Shown here: positions 48,201 to 59,710 of the stretch, in pieces
Position numbering within the stretch: the first letter of the stretch is position 1
Layout: each line of letters starts with the position of its first letter
Origin: Panonychus citri
Taxonomy: Eukaryota; Arthropoda; Arachnida; Trombidiformes; Tetranychidae
Assembly (NCBI RefSeq): GCF_014898815.1
Contig: NW_026515433.1
Span: 2,130,501-2,194,500 of the forward strand
Direction of reading: 5' to 3'
DNA length: 64,000 bases
Notes under the pieces: model-generated
Seen by the model: only the letters and a program-made list of their open reading frames with translations
Told to the model about the DNA's origin: nothing
The model's database searches: none
Program-made: the position numbers and the translations under genes

Positions 48201-51200
48201 AGAGAGAGAGAGAGAGAGAGACAAGATGATGATAAAGATGATATTGGAGATGAGGATGATTAAATAAAGATGATTGAGAAACTTTGATAAGATAAATGAT
48301 GGTCAATAATGTTAGGGGTCAGTTCATAATTTAATTCATCTCATTTGGTTATCAATACTTATTGTGATTGGAAATGATTGAATCATGTGTTTGACAATCA
48401 TCTGAATAAAATAAATATTATTAAATTGTAACATTCCAATTACAATTACAATTAAGTTTTGTTTTTCATTCTACACTATTTTGGTTTACTTAATTGTTAA
48501 GATTACATGCTTTAGATAATATTTTTAAATTCAATTCTTTTGTAAATTATTTGTTTCCATGGTGATGTTTACAATTTGAACACATAATCACAATACGAGT
48601 GTTGGTAAAGAAAAGAAAATCAATTTTAATGATTAAACCAACAATTCAATTGAAATAAGTAAATTGTGCTTATATTATTATAATGAAAACAATTTATTTA
48701 CAACCCAAGTGATTTAATCAAAGAATTAATTGTAATTATTATGCTATTTATGATTAATATTAATTATCAGATAAGGAGTTGATATTAATCATAGTTAAGG
48801 TAAATCACTTGAGTGAATGAAAACAAAATAACTTCCATCATCTCTCATAACAATTGACTTGGAAATTAACCAAAAGTAATCTAAATATTAATAATTGGGT
48901 TGAGTGTTAATTCAGTTAATCAAATATCATCAGGATTCAATTGAATTTAATCGAGTAATAAATCAGAAATGTAAAAACAAACGGCAAATATTACCAATCA
49001 AATGAACATAATTTTTTTATCTTAACATTTATATTAATGAGTATACTGATTAATATATTAGTTATAGTTAATGAATAAATTAATTAAATTATCAAGCTGA
49101 GCATTATGGTTGTAGCATCAATCAGTAACTTTTATCGAGAAAAAAAAAGTTAATAATTGTAAACTGGGAGTGAAACTGGGAGTTAACAATTGCAGTTTAA
49201 AATTACATCTACAAGTTTACAATTAACTTAATTGTTGAGGTTAAAAGATGATGAAAATGAAGAAAAATCGATAATTTTCAAGGTAAACAATTAAATTGAA
49301 TATTGGGAATTTAAATTGCAAGAAATCATTATGATTATTATCATGGTTGGGTTGATATTAATCGTAATGATAACTGATAGTAATGATTATTGTAACAAAT
49401 TGTTACCAAATTTAACCTAAGATATTTAGATTAATAGTTTTTTAACAATCAAAGTTAATTGTCCATGGTAATAATGTAACCAAATTATCATATAAATTGT
49501 GATAAAAGTTTGAATTTTACCAATTTAATTGTGTAATAAAACAACAATGTAACAATTTATTAATAATATGATATTAATAACATTTTGGTCAAATTGAGTT
49601 GATTGTAAATTTTTTCTTTGTGATTTATAATCAATGGACATGATGATTGATTAATCATGATCAAGGGAATCAAGTTAATCAGGTTAAATTATAAATGGTT
49701 GGTTGAATTGAAAAGATTATTTTGAAAACCTATTGAACCAATTAGGAAATCATTGGTTAACCATTAAATAGCATTGGTTGGGATTCACAATTAAGTTTTA
49801 ATCATTATCACCATCAGAACGAGATTATTGAATTGTAAATAATTTAAATGATGATTGCAGGTCTTCATTTAAATTATTACAATCAAATTGGAGTTAATCA
49901 AAATATTGTCAATAATATTGGTTAATACAGTTAGTAAATCGTTTTTAAAACTATTAATTAAATAATTAAAATTTTAGTCACGGTAAAAATAAATTATTAC
50001 AATTGTAAATAAAGTTACAATTATAGAGTCTAGAATTGACTGATTTAAAATAGTTCAAGGTAATTGATTATTTTCAGTTTAATTTAAGTGATTTGTATCA
50101 TCACTTTCAGCTGATTATTGATAATTGAATCCTCTCATTGGGTTGATGGTGATTCTGATCAGATAGGAGTTTGCTGGGATTTGTTTAATTAATTTTAAAC
50201 AATTGAAATGTGACAGGTTACAACATTAAGTGGTTAATTAATTAACTTTGAATGATTAGTTTTCAAGATCAATTATGAAGTGATTAAACTGTTTCCTCCG
50301 TAAACAAAAATAACAACAGAAAAAGGTAAACATGTTAATCATTTAAATGAATGAGATTATATTGTTGAAGATTTTAAATTAACAATTTTCAGGCTTCATT
50401 AGAGGTGATTGATTACTTGGAGTTGGTTAGTCAATTGATTGTTGACTTTTAAATCAAACAATCCAAGTTAATTGAATCACCTCTTTTTTTTCAAATACTC
50501 TTTGAAACTGTGAGATTTGTAAAGGGAAAATGTTAATTGTAATGATACAACTTGAAATGGTAAAGGATCAATCTAATTGTAGCTAATTCTGTTCAAATTG
50601 TAAGGGTTTTGTTTTAACCTAAATGATTTAGTTGAAATTTAATCTATTGATTAATAGATTTACCTGAGGAGAGAGAAAGAGGGAGAGGGTGAGGGAGGGA
50701 TAGAGGTTGGAATAGGAAAATCTATATTATCTTACCTTTAATTTGTTTGCTTTTCACTATGAGCACAAATCGACTTGAAATTAGAGCAATTAGTTGATGA
50801 AATTTTTTGTTAACATTGATGAGTATGAGTTTCAGTAGTAACATGGAAATAGATTTACAAGATTAGAGCCAAAGGTAGAGGTGAAAGGTAAGAGTAAATA
50901 TCAAGAGATGAGAACGTAAATAGTCAATAGGATTTCCAAAGGTTTATATTGTTTGCCTTTCTTGCTGAGACCAGAATTTTTACCGATTGATTTTCCAGGT
51001 AAATTATAAGCAAGTTGATCATCAGCATCATGGAAATGTGACCAGAAGAAGAAGAAGTAAATGTTGATGGTGATGAGAAACCATAGATAAGTCAGTAGGT
51101 GGAAGTAAATATTGTGAACCAGGTAGAAAACAACATGGAGACTCTCAAGAAATTAATCTTGTGAGAAAGGGAGGGGATATGATATAAGATATTAAAAGAC

Positions 51201-51720
51201 AATTGAACCGTAGAAAAGGAAAAGGTAACAGTAAATGGTTGATCAAAGATGGCGATCAACTGATTATCGACATCATATTAACACCATCATCCATCAAAAA
51301 GGTATAAGTAATTTGAATTTTGTACAACAGCAATTCCATAGAAACATAGGTAACAATATCACCCCTTTAGATGATTAGAATAACAAAACCATAAGAAAAA
51401 TAATTGAAAGGAGAAAACGTTGACCAGAAGACACTTAGTACAAACACTTAGATCTCTACAAAGAGAAGGAAAGAGAAAAAGAAAAAGATTGTCACATTAA
51501 TAGAAAAAGAGAAGAAGAGAAAAAATCAAAATGGTTTATAGATTTTGTTATTGTTTCCACCGGATATGTATCACAATTAGAGAATTGATATTAATGTTCT
51601 GTTGATATTATTGATGATGATGATATGTAGATGATAAGAGAACAATAAACAACTGTTGTTGATTAGAAAATAAATCTCATGTTCCATTGACACAATCACA
51701 TAGGAGAAAAAGAGTTAATC

Positions 51721-51755
<35 letters not shown>

Positions 51756-52798
51756 AACTCATGAGAGGTTTTCTGAATCGACTCAGAATTTTTCTTTTCT
51801 CTCTCAGGATCAACTGAGATTGTCGATTTTATATTTACCTGGTTCATCCAAAGAGGGCAAAGAGACAAAAACATCCAGGTAAAAGAAAAACCAAAAAAAA
51901 GAAGAAGATTAAAACAACAATCTAATCCCAAACGAAAATTAATTCACCAGATTAACCAATCTCTTCTCTAACAATTATCTTTTCCATTGGAACACCAATA
52001 GAACAGAAAAAAAAACAATATTCCAACTCTTGAGAAGAGAATAATCGACATTAATTATTCCCTGGAGAAATTAGAAAACAAAAAGACAATTAGTAAAAAA
52101 GATCAATTTAATTAGAAACAAATCCAATTAAAAGAGTAAAAATTTGTTCGATAAACAGAATTTAAAAAAATTCTATTGACTGTTGTTCTCACAGAAAATG
52201 AGGTGAGAATAGACTTTGTTTACTTACGAAAACAGTTTTTCTCTTGAAATATGTTAACTTAATTGTGATTTTTTCTCCACTTAAATTGTTGATTAATTTT
52301 CTTTTAAATTTATTTTATTTTAATTTAACAAGTTTACTTGGATAATATTTAATTTAATTCGTTTTAATTATTTAAATTACCAAAGAAAATGAATTCCAAT
52401 TAACCAATAGATGGAGCTACAATTTTCTTCCTGATTGAGACCAAGATTTTTGTTCAGGTGAATAAAGTACTTACTATATTTTGTGGACTAATAATCTTTA
52501 GTTAATTAGTTTAATTTTTCTTCTTCTAATTAGTTTAATTTGGTTTGGTGTCCGAATAATCCATTTAATCAGTTCACTTTGCTAGTGGATTTGGTTGGAG
52601 TCTCTTTTGGTTTTCTTTTCTTTTTAGTGCTTGTTTACTTCGGTCACATTTTCTCTTCAGTGTCTTTCAGTTTTTCTATTTTTTTTCTGTCTCTCTCTCT
52701 CTCTCTTACTTTGGTTTCTCTTTTTTTGTCTCTCTCTCTCTTTCTATCTTTTTCGTCATTTCATTAGAAAAACAGAAAAATAATCTAATTTGCTGACT
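45203..52798. other. Long gene-poor region between alpha-catulin and elongin A (divergent)
   Basis: About 7.6 kb without a supportable gene. Left part: a splice-acceptor-like sequence (aattaacag) at about 45263 precedes the first catulin exon. Right part: on the minus strand a possible leader exon ends at a donor-like ccag|gtaaat near 51839, so much of this region may be catulin intron 1. (GA)n tracts at about 48201-48222 and 51724-51752. On the plus strand, 52590-52750 is strongly C/T-rich with (CT)n, directly ahead of elongin A, and is probably its leader. Confidence 0.45.
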
Positions 52799-53842
52799 AT
52801 GAATCGATCGGAAAGTAAAAAATCTAAATCTAAAGTGGCCAAGACAGAATCAAGTGGAGGAAAGAAACGTAAAAGTAGTGATCATCATCACTCATCATCT
52901 TCTGTAAAGAAAGAAAAGAAAAAGTCTCACCATCATCATCATCATTCTTCGTCTTCACCACCACCACCATCATCATCGTCATCATCATCATCACCTTTAT
53001 CTAAGCCTTCAACACCCTCGAAACCTTCTCCAAGCTCTCATCTTCTCTCATCTCTATCAACATTAATACCTCCACCACAATTACCTTCTTCATCTTCATC
53101 TTCCTCATCTTCCTCTAGATCTTCTTACTCTTCTTCACCTTCATCATCAACCATCTCAACTGCTTATAACAATAATGTCCAATTCAATAATTTCGCTAAA
53201 CCCAAATCTGAACCGATTGGTTTTGGTTCAAAGGTAATGACACGATCCAAGGTTTACTCTGGGACAGTTCGTAATGCAACTTATGATGAAATCCCGACTC
53301 TGGAAAAATTATGCCTTCAAGTTTTAATGGACAATTATACTAATATAACTCATCTGGGTGACGCTCCATATTGGCTAATTAAACCGGTATTAGAAAAATG
53401 TAGCTCCAATCAATTATTCATATTGGAAGATTATAATCCACGATTAACCGAAGATGATGATGAACTTTGGAAATGGCATTGTGAGAAAGAATTTCGAGAT
53501 TGGAAAAGACAAGAAGATGAAACCTGGAGAGATCTATTTGTCCGAGCCGAACAAGAGAGAAAACGTAAATTAGAACAGATCACCCGAAGTATCGATCTAA
53601 AAGAAAAGGCCCGTGGACCAATGCGAAAAACTCAATTAGCCTTCACCGATCCTAAACCACCAAGAAATGTAAAAAGAATTATGGACAAAAAGGACAAGGG
53701 ATTCGTTAAAGCGACAGCCCCACCAAGTGTATCTTCTAATGCAGCGGGTTCCGCTTCGACTATTACTCCTGCCAAGAAGACCAAAGGTGCACTAATGAAA
53801 AACGCCTTAAAAATGATGCAAACTATACGACGACAATATTAG
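52799..53842 (+). CDS. ELOA: Elongin A C-terminal-type protein (BC box), intronless
   Basis: 347 residues from the first ATG (MNRSESKKSK). Residues 1-130 are a Lys/His/Ser/Pro low-complexity region with His6 and long Ser runs. The conserved part starts near 148 with TRSKVYSGT, followed by the Elongin B/C-binding BC box TLEKLCLQVL (167-176) and an F-box-like segment (PYWLIKPVLEKCSSNQLFIL, from about 187), then ELWKWHCEKEF, ETWRDLF and the tail KTQLAFTDPKPPRNVKR. Elongin A stimulates RNA polymerase II elongation and serves as substrate receptor of a CUL5 ligase (family knowledge). The N-terminal TFIIS/LW domain of canonical elongin A (~770 residues in human) is absent from this frame and I do not see it upstream. 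A C/T-rich leader precedes the start. Confidence 0.9.
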   Translation: MNRSESKKSKSKVAKTESSGGKKRKSSDHHHSSSSVKKEKKKSHHHHHHSSSSPPPPSSSSSSSSPLSKPSTPSKPSPSSHLLSSLSTLIPPPQLPSSSSSSSSSSRSSYSSSPSSSTISTAYNNNVQFNNFAKPKSEPIGFGSKVMTRSKVYSGTVRNATYDEIPTLEKLCLQVLMDNYTNITHLGDAPYWLIKPVLEKCSSNQLFILEDYNPRLTEDDDELWKWHCEKEFRDWKRQEDETWRDLFVRAEQERKRKLEQITRSIDLKEKARGPMRKTQLAFTDPKPPRNVKRIMDKKDKGFVKATAPPSVSSNAAGSASTITPAKKTKGALMKNALKMMQTIRRQY

Positions 53843-55305
53843 GCAATCCAAATGTACACACCGAAACGGCAAAGGAAAAACAAACACTTCTATTTAATTG
53901 GTTTTCTTTTGTGTATATTACAATCAACAACAACTCAATCAAAAAGCAAAATCACCGATTAGAACAAAGAACCGAAAAAAACTTTAACCTAACAAACGAT
54001 CAAAGCTCAACAATTGAATTACAAGTTTCTAATCCGATTGATCTTTTATTGATAATCTACAATTTAACTTTGGAAGAAATGAAAACAATAACAAACAGAA
54101 AACCTTCCAGATCAGTTTAATCAACACAATCAACCCAAATTTTCAAGTTCCATGCTGAAACCTGTACCATCGTATTGTAATTTTGTGCTTCAAAAGTAAA
54201 TCACCCAAACAAGATTAACAATTGGATTAACCAGAGAGACTCATGGACACATTTAATTGGACATCGTGATATCTTAATTATCTAATTTAATTTGATGGAG
54301 ATTCTTTTTTTTCCCTACTATTTCCTATTCCTTTTTTTTTCCTCTACTGCCTCTGTCCATTTAATTTCCTCATGAAAAATTATGTTTCAACAATTAGACT
54401 TTAATTAAACAAAATGTATTTAACTTTCATCCTTTTGATTTAATTACAAACTTTGGTTTGTAACATGAACAACAATCTAATTAACAATTAACATCTCCTT
54501 CCTCCCGTTAAATTTGATTTGTCATTTTCTATGTAAATCTGACCCTGCGAATCATTTATCTCCTATTTTTGCTGTTCCCTTTCACTTTCCTGTAATCAAC
54601 AATTAACTAATTGTTGAAATGACCCAACAGATAAAATTCTGGTTTAATGGTCAATCCAATAGTTAATATATAAATAATGATTTATATATATAATTGTGAA
54701 TAAGTTTATTTTGTTTTATTATAATGTGAAAATAATAACCTTAATTAACAACAGAAAATAAAGATTATCCAATTAAAATAGTTAATTACAATTAAGATTA
54801 TCCATCAAGTGTGTTTATATATATCAAAAATGATTGATAATTTAGAAAATTGAATTTTTCCAAACAATTAGTTTACAATATTTTCACTATTGATTGGTTG
54901 ATGTTGTTTTGATTGTTGATTGTGACTAATTGTCGAGACTATGATTAAGATGATTAACATTTTGAAATGTGTTATATGATCAAATTGTCACAATTAAATT
55001 GTCTTCAAACCTATGGTCATGATGATTGGAATATCAATTGGAAACATTTGATGATTGGTGACAACAATTAAAAGTAATCATTTGATTGCGGAAAGTTGAT
55101 TAGAGAGAGAGAAAAATAAACATTAATTGTTACAAGATGATTAAATTGTCGAGGATTAAACTTTCATTTTGATTTTGTACTCGAAAAGGCATGAAAACTG
55201 TAGCAACAATTAGGAACAACAATTAACAATTAACAATAAGAGCATCTGATGATTGAAAGAGAATTTTTTTCTCAAGGAATTGGATTAAAATCTTTCAATT
55301 TGATA
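53843..55305. other. Convergent 3' region between elongin A and carotenoid oxygenase
   Basis: Likely elongin A 3' UTR on the left (an open frame at 53911-54120 opens with a non-ATG codon and is low-complexity), then AT-rich spacer. AATAAA-like signal near 54758. No other gene seen. Confidence 0.45.
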
Positions 55306-58300
55306 TCAATTTAATCCGTTGCTGATTATTTGGTCCTTTGATTGTATTGGACAAAAAAGTCCATGGAAATCACTTGTTATCGCCGCAGGCGTTTTAAAAT
55401 GGGCTCTAGCTAATTCCTTGAACGTTTTACCATCAAGAACAAGGAGAAAACCTTCATTTTCAATTTTCTCATAGAGAACAGCTGATAGAACCACACCTAA
55501 TCAAGAATATAAATAGAAATTGTAATTAGTTCAATTGTTGACATTTCCATTTAATTAAAACTCTTACCATCATCTTCATCTATCGCCCCAGGCCTCGGGA
55601 TGAAAACGGGTTCAGACGGAGCGCATCCTTCATCCGACCAGATGATTGTTTGCTTATTACCAACATCACATTTCATCTAGAAAACAAATTACAATGTAAA
55701 CAATTAGATTAATTATCAAAAACAATCAATTCGCATCATGATTAACGATAAATCATTAATTACGCACCAGTTGAGCCAGAAAATCATCTCGTCGAGTGAT
55801 TGAGTAAAAGTATCGATATTTTTTACCATTATAATGTCGATAATTAATCTGTGGCATTTCAGCCATGTTTGAACCTGTCGATGATTTAAATTAAAAGGCA
55901 ACAATTAACTAACATCATCAAAATCATGAGACAATTGTTATCACCGTGTTTACAAATGATTAAAGTGACACAATGACAATTATAATCATTGAATGTGAAA
56001 CTTGAGTCTGTTGTAGTTTAGTAAAAGTTAATCAACAAATTGTGAAATTCAATCAAAATTTACAGATTAAAATACAAATTCCAAGGTAAAATTGTTAAAC
56101 ACAAAGGGTGAAATTAATTGTTAACAATTAATTTGATTATCAAATAACTTACCAGTAGTTGTTAAAGGTTCGTGAGTAATTTCAATTTCATCTCCATTAC
56201 GTTTAGCTTTGGCTTTGGAATCTTTCAAAGTGATTAAATTATCAATAGACTATAAGAATTAGAAGCAAAAATGATATATCACAATTAGAATGACAATTAA
56301 AGTAAATTAAAGCTAAAATTAACCTCTAATCACCTTATCTGATTTTGAATCAACGTTTAAAGGTAAAACATAGCGACGAGCTTGTGATCTGAGGGATTGG
56401 TAATAATTAACTGATTCCTTTTTAGTATCAGCTGATTGTTCACTGATTTTTGAAAGTGTATCAGCAAATAAAGCATTTACAATGGATCCATCTTCGTAAC
56501 AGCAAATATCACAGACAATGTGATCATCTTCTTGGTATCCATTGATTGTATGAAAGAAAGCAAATGCATCACTGACATAATTAGATGAGATCAGTTTTCC
56601 AGTTGATTTGTCAATCACGTTGAAACGAGTCTAATTGGAAGAATGAGAAATTGATAACAATTAAATGAGGAAACAATTAAGGTATGATACATATGTAAGT
56701 GTTGACGTTTGGTTACCTTGAACTCTGGTCGCCATTTTAAAGCTTTACAATAAGCTCCGCCGATGAAGTGATTGATCAAAATTGAGGGAATCGATGTGAC
56801 CAAAGGTTGTTCAATGAAGACGATATAATCTTGAGTAACCAGGAAACTGTGATAATATGAAGGGTACATTTGATTTCGAACTGGAATTGTCGCTAAAAGG
56901 GAAGCGGAAGTAAATCCTGATGATACATTTGGATCGATTTTGATTACATTGTAAGTTCCCTTGCCGCTGAAATTTGATCCTAAATTGTAGACGATTCCGT
57001 TTGGTTCAATGTGTGGGTGAGCAGTTTGAGTGTTAACGGTTACATATTGGGCCAGGTCAACGCCGTTCATGGTATCGATGGTTTTTGGATCAATTCTATG
57101 GAGGAAAGTTGATTCGGTTGAGGCATAAAGTTGATCACCCACCGGGTAGATACTCACTGAATCATTGTCAGTAAATTGTTTGAATGAAAAGTAGCTCATG
57201 TACCGTTCGAGTAAATTTTTACACGGATCGGGATAAGCACGAGTACCAAAGTCAGAGACAACGATACGATTTGCTTTTATGTTCCGTTTATAAGCTTCCG
57301 ATCGGAGAAATTTGTTCCGATAAGTAACATGACCTGAATCAATGGTGAATTGATGAATAAGTGCCAGTCCATCAAATAGATGCCGATATTCATCTGTACC
57401 AATTTTCCGTAAACCAGGTCCATTTCGAAGTAGATAACCTTTGACCCAAGATGGAATCGAACCTTAAAAACAATTAGAAAAACGTAATTACCAAAGTAAT
57501 TAATCAATCCAATCAATCAAATTTATTCACATTTGAAAATATTAGTAATGAAAACTGATCAATAACAATCGGATAATATTGATAATTGATTAACTAACGA
57601 TTAATTGAGTTTCGATTGTTGAAAAGTTACAAAAAAATTACAATTTGTCAATCGATTTGAATTACAATCAAGTGACAAGGTTTTAACCTGTGGTGAAAAG
57701 TTTGGGACTTTTTGATAAAACATTCGTAGAAACCGTAGTATTGAGTGTATTCAACTGAAATTTTATAATCTCATAGCTAATATATAAGAGATAATATTGT
57801 ATAAATTTCAGGTCATAAAATTTGATAGTATCGCTAATTTTTAAATTGAAGTGCGATGAAAAAAAAATCGACAAAAATATTTTTAAAATTAGATTTTTGA
57901 ATAACTTTTCGATACATGATCAGATTTTTATGAAAATAGTTTTTTTAGAAGCAGCTCAAAATTTTGTATAAAAATTATGTTGCACTTAATTCTGTCAAGA
58001 GATCGAGCGAAGATATTCAGAAAAGAAAGTTCGATTTTTTTGCATTTTGACAAAATCGAATTTTTCTCATTGACAGCCACGTTAAAAGCTCTCATAGACT
58101 TAACATGTATTCAATCTCACCGATTTTTTTTCTTCAACTTTGGAACTCAATTTTATCCGAACTAATTGATTAATTGAAATTTTTTCTTTCATCGATAGGT
58201 TAGTTAATTAACAATATTTCAAATAAATTTCGAAATTTTACTAGAGTTCGTTCTTAAAATATTACGATTTTAGCAAAAGTTCCCAAACTTTTTCCCCACA

Positions 58301-59710
58301 GGTTATAATAATTTGTTGAGAGAAAACTGGACCAATTAATTCAGAACAATCTAATTAAATTAAAGGTAATCAAGACAATTAAATTATTTACTAATTGCCA
58401 GTTGATTGGGTTGATACAATAATACAAATCAGTCTGGTTAGTAAATGTAATTATCTTAATAGTAATTATAAAGTAATTGTCAACATTGTAATAAAAGTGT
58501 TAATATTAATATTATCATTTTGCAATTAACAATAATTAAGTAAATTAATTGGGGAGAGAAAAAGAAAATCAAGTTTTCATTTAATTTGTCCTTTTAATCA
58601 ATTAAATTAAATTGCTAAAACAAAGATTAAAATTAAATGGCTCAAGTTTCAATAATCTATTGGAAAGAGAGCAATTTAATAACTAATAAGAAAATTGCTT
58701 GCAACGATTAAAATTAATCACTAGAGACCATAGAAATGATTGAAATAATTATAATTGATATTATTTCGTAAAGCAATTAAGTGATTGTTAAATAAACACT
58801 TAATGTAAAATCAATAATCGTTGATACGAAATCGTGAGTGAATTGGATACAAATGAAATACAAGTAACTCGAAGTGGCAAAGATTAACTTTTAAAGGTAA
58901 GATGAGACTAATTTTCTGGGGATTAAGATTAACAATTTAAAGTATAATCAGACTAAATTCACAATTCTGAACAATCATAGAAAGAGATTAGTTAAAGGTC
59001 CTTGGTAACACCAGAGAATCCAGAAGATAATGTAAAGAGGTTATTGGTTATTAGGAATGATAGAACTGTCAAAAAATTGGAACTTGTATTATGTAATATC
59101 AATGAAACAAACTGAGAAAAGGATAAGAATGAGTGAAAGTTAATTGTAACGAATTCAGTTGAATAGTCACAACAATTTGACAACATGAAAGATTTTGACA
59201 TAAACAATCAGTCAGAATTATAGTACGATTAATCTTTGGGTGATCTCGAGTGATTAAGAAAAACCAGTAGACAATTAAGACGAGAAGAAGATGAAAATTG
59301 TTAATTGTCACTAGAAGTGTTAATGATTAACCATTCAAGAATTGGGAGGAAATGTTTCAATGTAGATTTCAAATTATTAGATTGGAGGTGAGGATTGATC
59401 AGGATGGAGATTAATATTAATAATAATCTTAATAATTATTAGAATATAAAATATACGATGAAGAGGAAGATGAGGATGAGAGAGAGATGAGGATGGGAGA
59501 GAGATGAGGAGATGTCGAGATTTGTTAATTGTGACAATCACATGACTTACCGATAACTTTGGCATCAACTGGTTCAGAACATTCTTGTTGACAAGATCTT
59601 AGGTGTGGTGATCGAGCTTCTTTAAGGTGATGAGCATTTATTGGTTTGGATTGATGATGAAGATTGGAAGATGTTGTTGTTGTTGGAATGACTGTTGCTG
59701 GAGAATCCAT
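55306..59710 (-). CDS. BCO1: Carotenoid oxygenase (beta-carotene dioxygenase / ninaB family)
   Basis: Cleaves carotenoids, giving retinal from beta-carotene in the BCO1/ninaB branch; BCO1 versus BCO2 cannot be decided by eye. Exons: 59710-59551, 57462-56717, 56630-56334, 56249-56153, 55874-55768, 55676-55568, 55496-55306; 1707 bases, 568 residues. The four iron-ligand histidines of the seven-bladed propeller are visible: TAHPH (His202), YYHSF (His258), FFHTINGYQ (His329) and FHGLF (His550). Other family marks: GSIPSWVKGYLLRNGPG, RHLFDGLALIHQF, CYEDGS, GCAPSEPVFIPRPGA and EDDGVVLSAV. The start could instead be an in-frame ATG at 59842 (612 residues); the extra stretch has no family match. No signal peptide, so cytosolic. 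Intron 1 is 2.1 kb and contains a MITE. Confidence 0.95.
57686..58303. mobile_element. Tc1/mariner-type MITE in carotenoid oxygenase intron 1
   Basis: 618 bp flanked by TA on both sides. Left terminus acctgtggtgaaaagtttgg; the right terminus, reverse-complemented, is acctgtggggaaaaagtttg. The inverted repeats align for about 40 bp with small indels. Open frames inside are short and unlike a transposase, so it is non-autonomous. TA target duplication and terminal repeats point to the Tc1/mariner superfamily (inference). Confidence 0.75.

Noticed and set aside
53911..54120. 69-codon frame after elongin A
   Set aside because: Non-ATG start, low-complexity composition; best read as 3' UTR.
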